Assembly: GCA_016793805.1 (NCBI GenBank)
Contig: JAEUIZ010000032.1
Coordinates: 16,462-80,461 of the forward strand
Direction of reading: 5' to 3'
Source of the DNA: Phycisphaerae bacterium
Lineage (GTDB): Bacteria; Planctomycetota; Phycisphaerae; Phycisphaerales; UBA1924
Length of the DNA stretch: 64,000 nucleotides
In this document: piece after piece, positions 63,936 through 64,000 of the stretch
Position numbering within the stretch: the first letter of the stretch is position 1
How the letters are laid out: every line of letters begins with the position of its first letter
Made by a program: the position numbers and the translations under genes
Notes under the pieces: generated by a model
Seen by the model: the letters and a program-made list of their open reading frames with translations, nothing else
The model's database searches: none
Told to the model about the DNA's origin: nothing

Positions 63936-64000
63936 ATGCGACGAGCGGCGGCCAGAGTCCGACGACTGACGCCTCGAATCGTGACCCGCATCGCGGCCTC
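63936..64000 (+). CDS. Start of a possible gene running off the window
   Basis: ATG 63936 with GGGAAAGG about seven bases upstream opens a frame (MRRAAARVRRLTPRIVTRIA) that stays open to the end of the window. The basic, signal-like N-terminus could belong to an exported or membrane protein. Too short to identify. Confidence 0.35.
   Translation, partial: MRRAAARVRRLTPRIVTRIAA

Overview
The window reads as chromosomal DNA of a planctomycete, most likely of the Phycisphaerae/Phycisphaerales type. The base composition is strongly GC-rich and genes are densely packed on both strands. Nine secreted proteins end in a duplicated, Cys-containing dockerin module of the kind NCBI calls the GC-type dockerin, which I associate with this group. 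No insertion sequence, prophage, integron or CRISPR array was seen. The lineage call is inference from gene content; there is no rRNA here.

Layout. 1-2.6 kb: the 3' end of aroA and two secreted dockerin proteins. 2.8-8.1 kb: a lone ATP synthase alpha gene (atpA), a secreted formylglycine-enzyme-like/rhodanese fusion, and a coupled queD-like/ppk1 pair. 8.2-13 kb: a secreted Gly/Pro/Arg-rich protein, divergent from an ECF sigma factor, a membrane protein likely to be its anti-sigma partner, and a di-haem peroxidase carrying a dockerin. 13-22.5 kb: a MoxR ATPase, a small secreted-protein gene broken in a poly-G tract, a dockerin protein with classical EF-hand loops, an acyl-CoA ligase, fumarase, a degenerate transglutaminase-like protein, an exported beta-carbonic anhydrase and a TrpG/PabA amidotransferase. 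22.5-30 kb: tRNA-Pro, an AlkD-like repair protein, two coupled exported proteins of unknown function, and a run of glycosyltransferase, amidotransferase and DNA glycosylase.

30-39.3 kb holds four dockerin or dockerin-associated secreted proteins around methionine aminopeptidase, a lipoprotein and a receiver-like/diguanylate cyclase pair. One RCC1-like gene here is also frameshifted in a poly-G tract just after its signal peptide. 39.5-48.5 kb: murG and ftsW (overlapping), tatD, a PIN-PhoH ATPase, an LpoB-like lipoprotein with a COG3014-like lipoprotein, and an SLC13-type transporter. 48.6-57 kb: an MshEN-domain protein, a BshC-like protein, a TPR/O-GlcNAc-transferase-like protein, tRNA-Arg, a polyprenol-type GT2, an MmgE/PrpD protein and small proteins. 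57-64 kb: a CotH-kinase/lamin-tail dockerin protein convergent with a C39-like peptidase dockerin protein, then sucC and a 3D-domain protein.

The main theme is a large investment in exported proteins with a shared C-terminal module, scattered among single housekeeping genes that in most bacteria sit in operons (atpA without the other atp genes, sucC without sucD, murG/ftsW without the rest of the division cluster). Four-base ATGA overlaps mark several translationally coupled pairs. The strongest leads are the sigma/anti-sigma/peroxidase-dockerin unit, two matching poly-G frameshifts at signal-peptide ends, and the variation in dockerin calcium-loop length.
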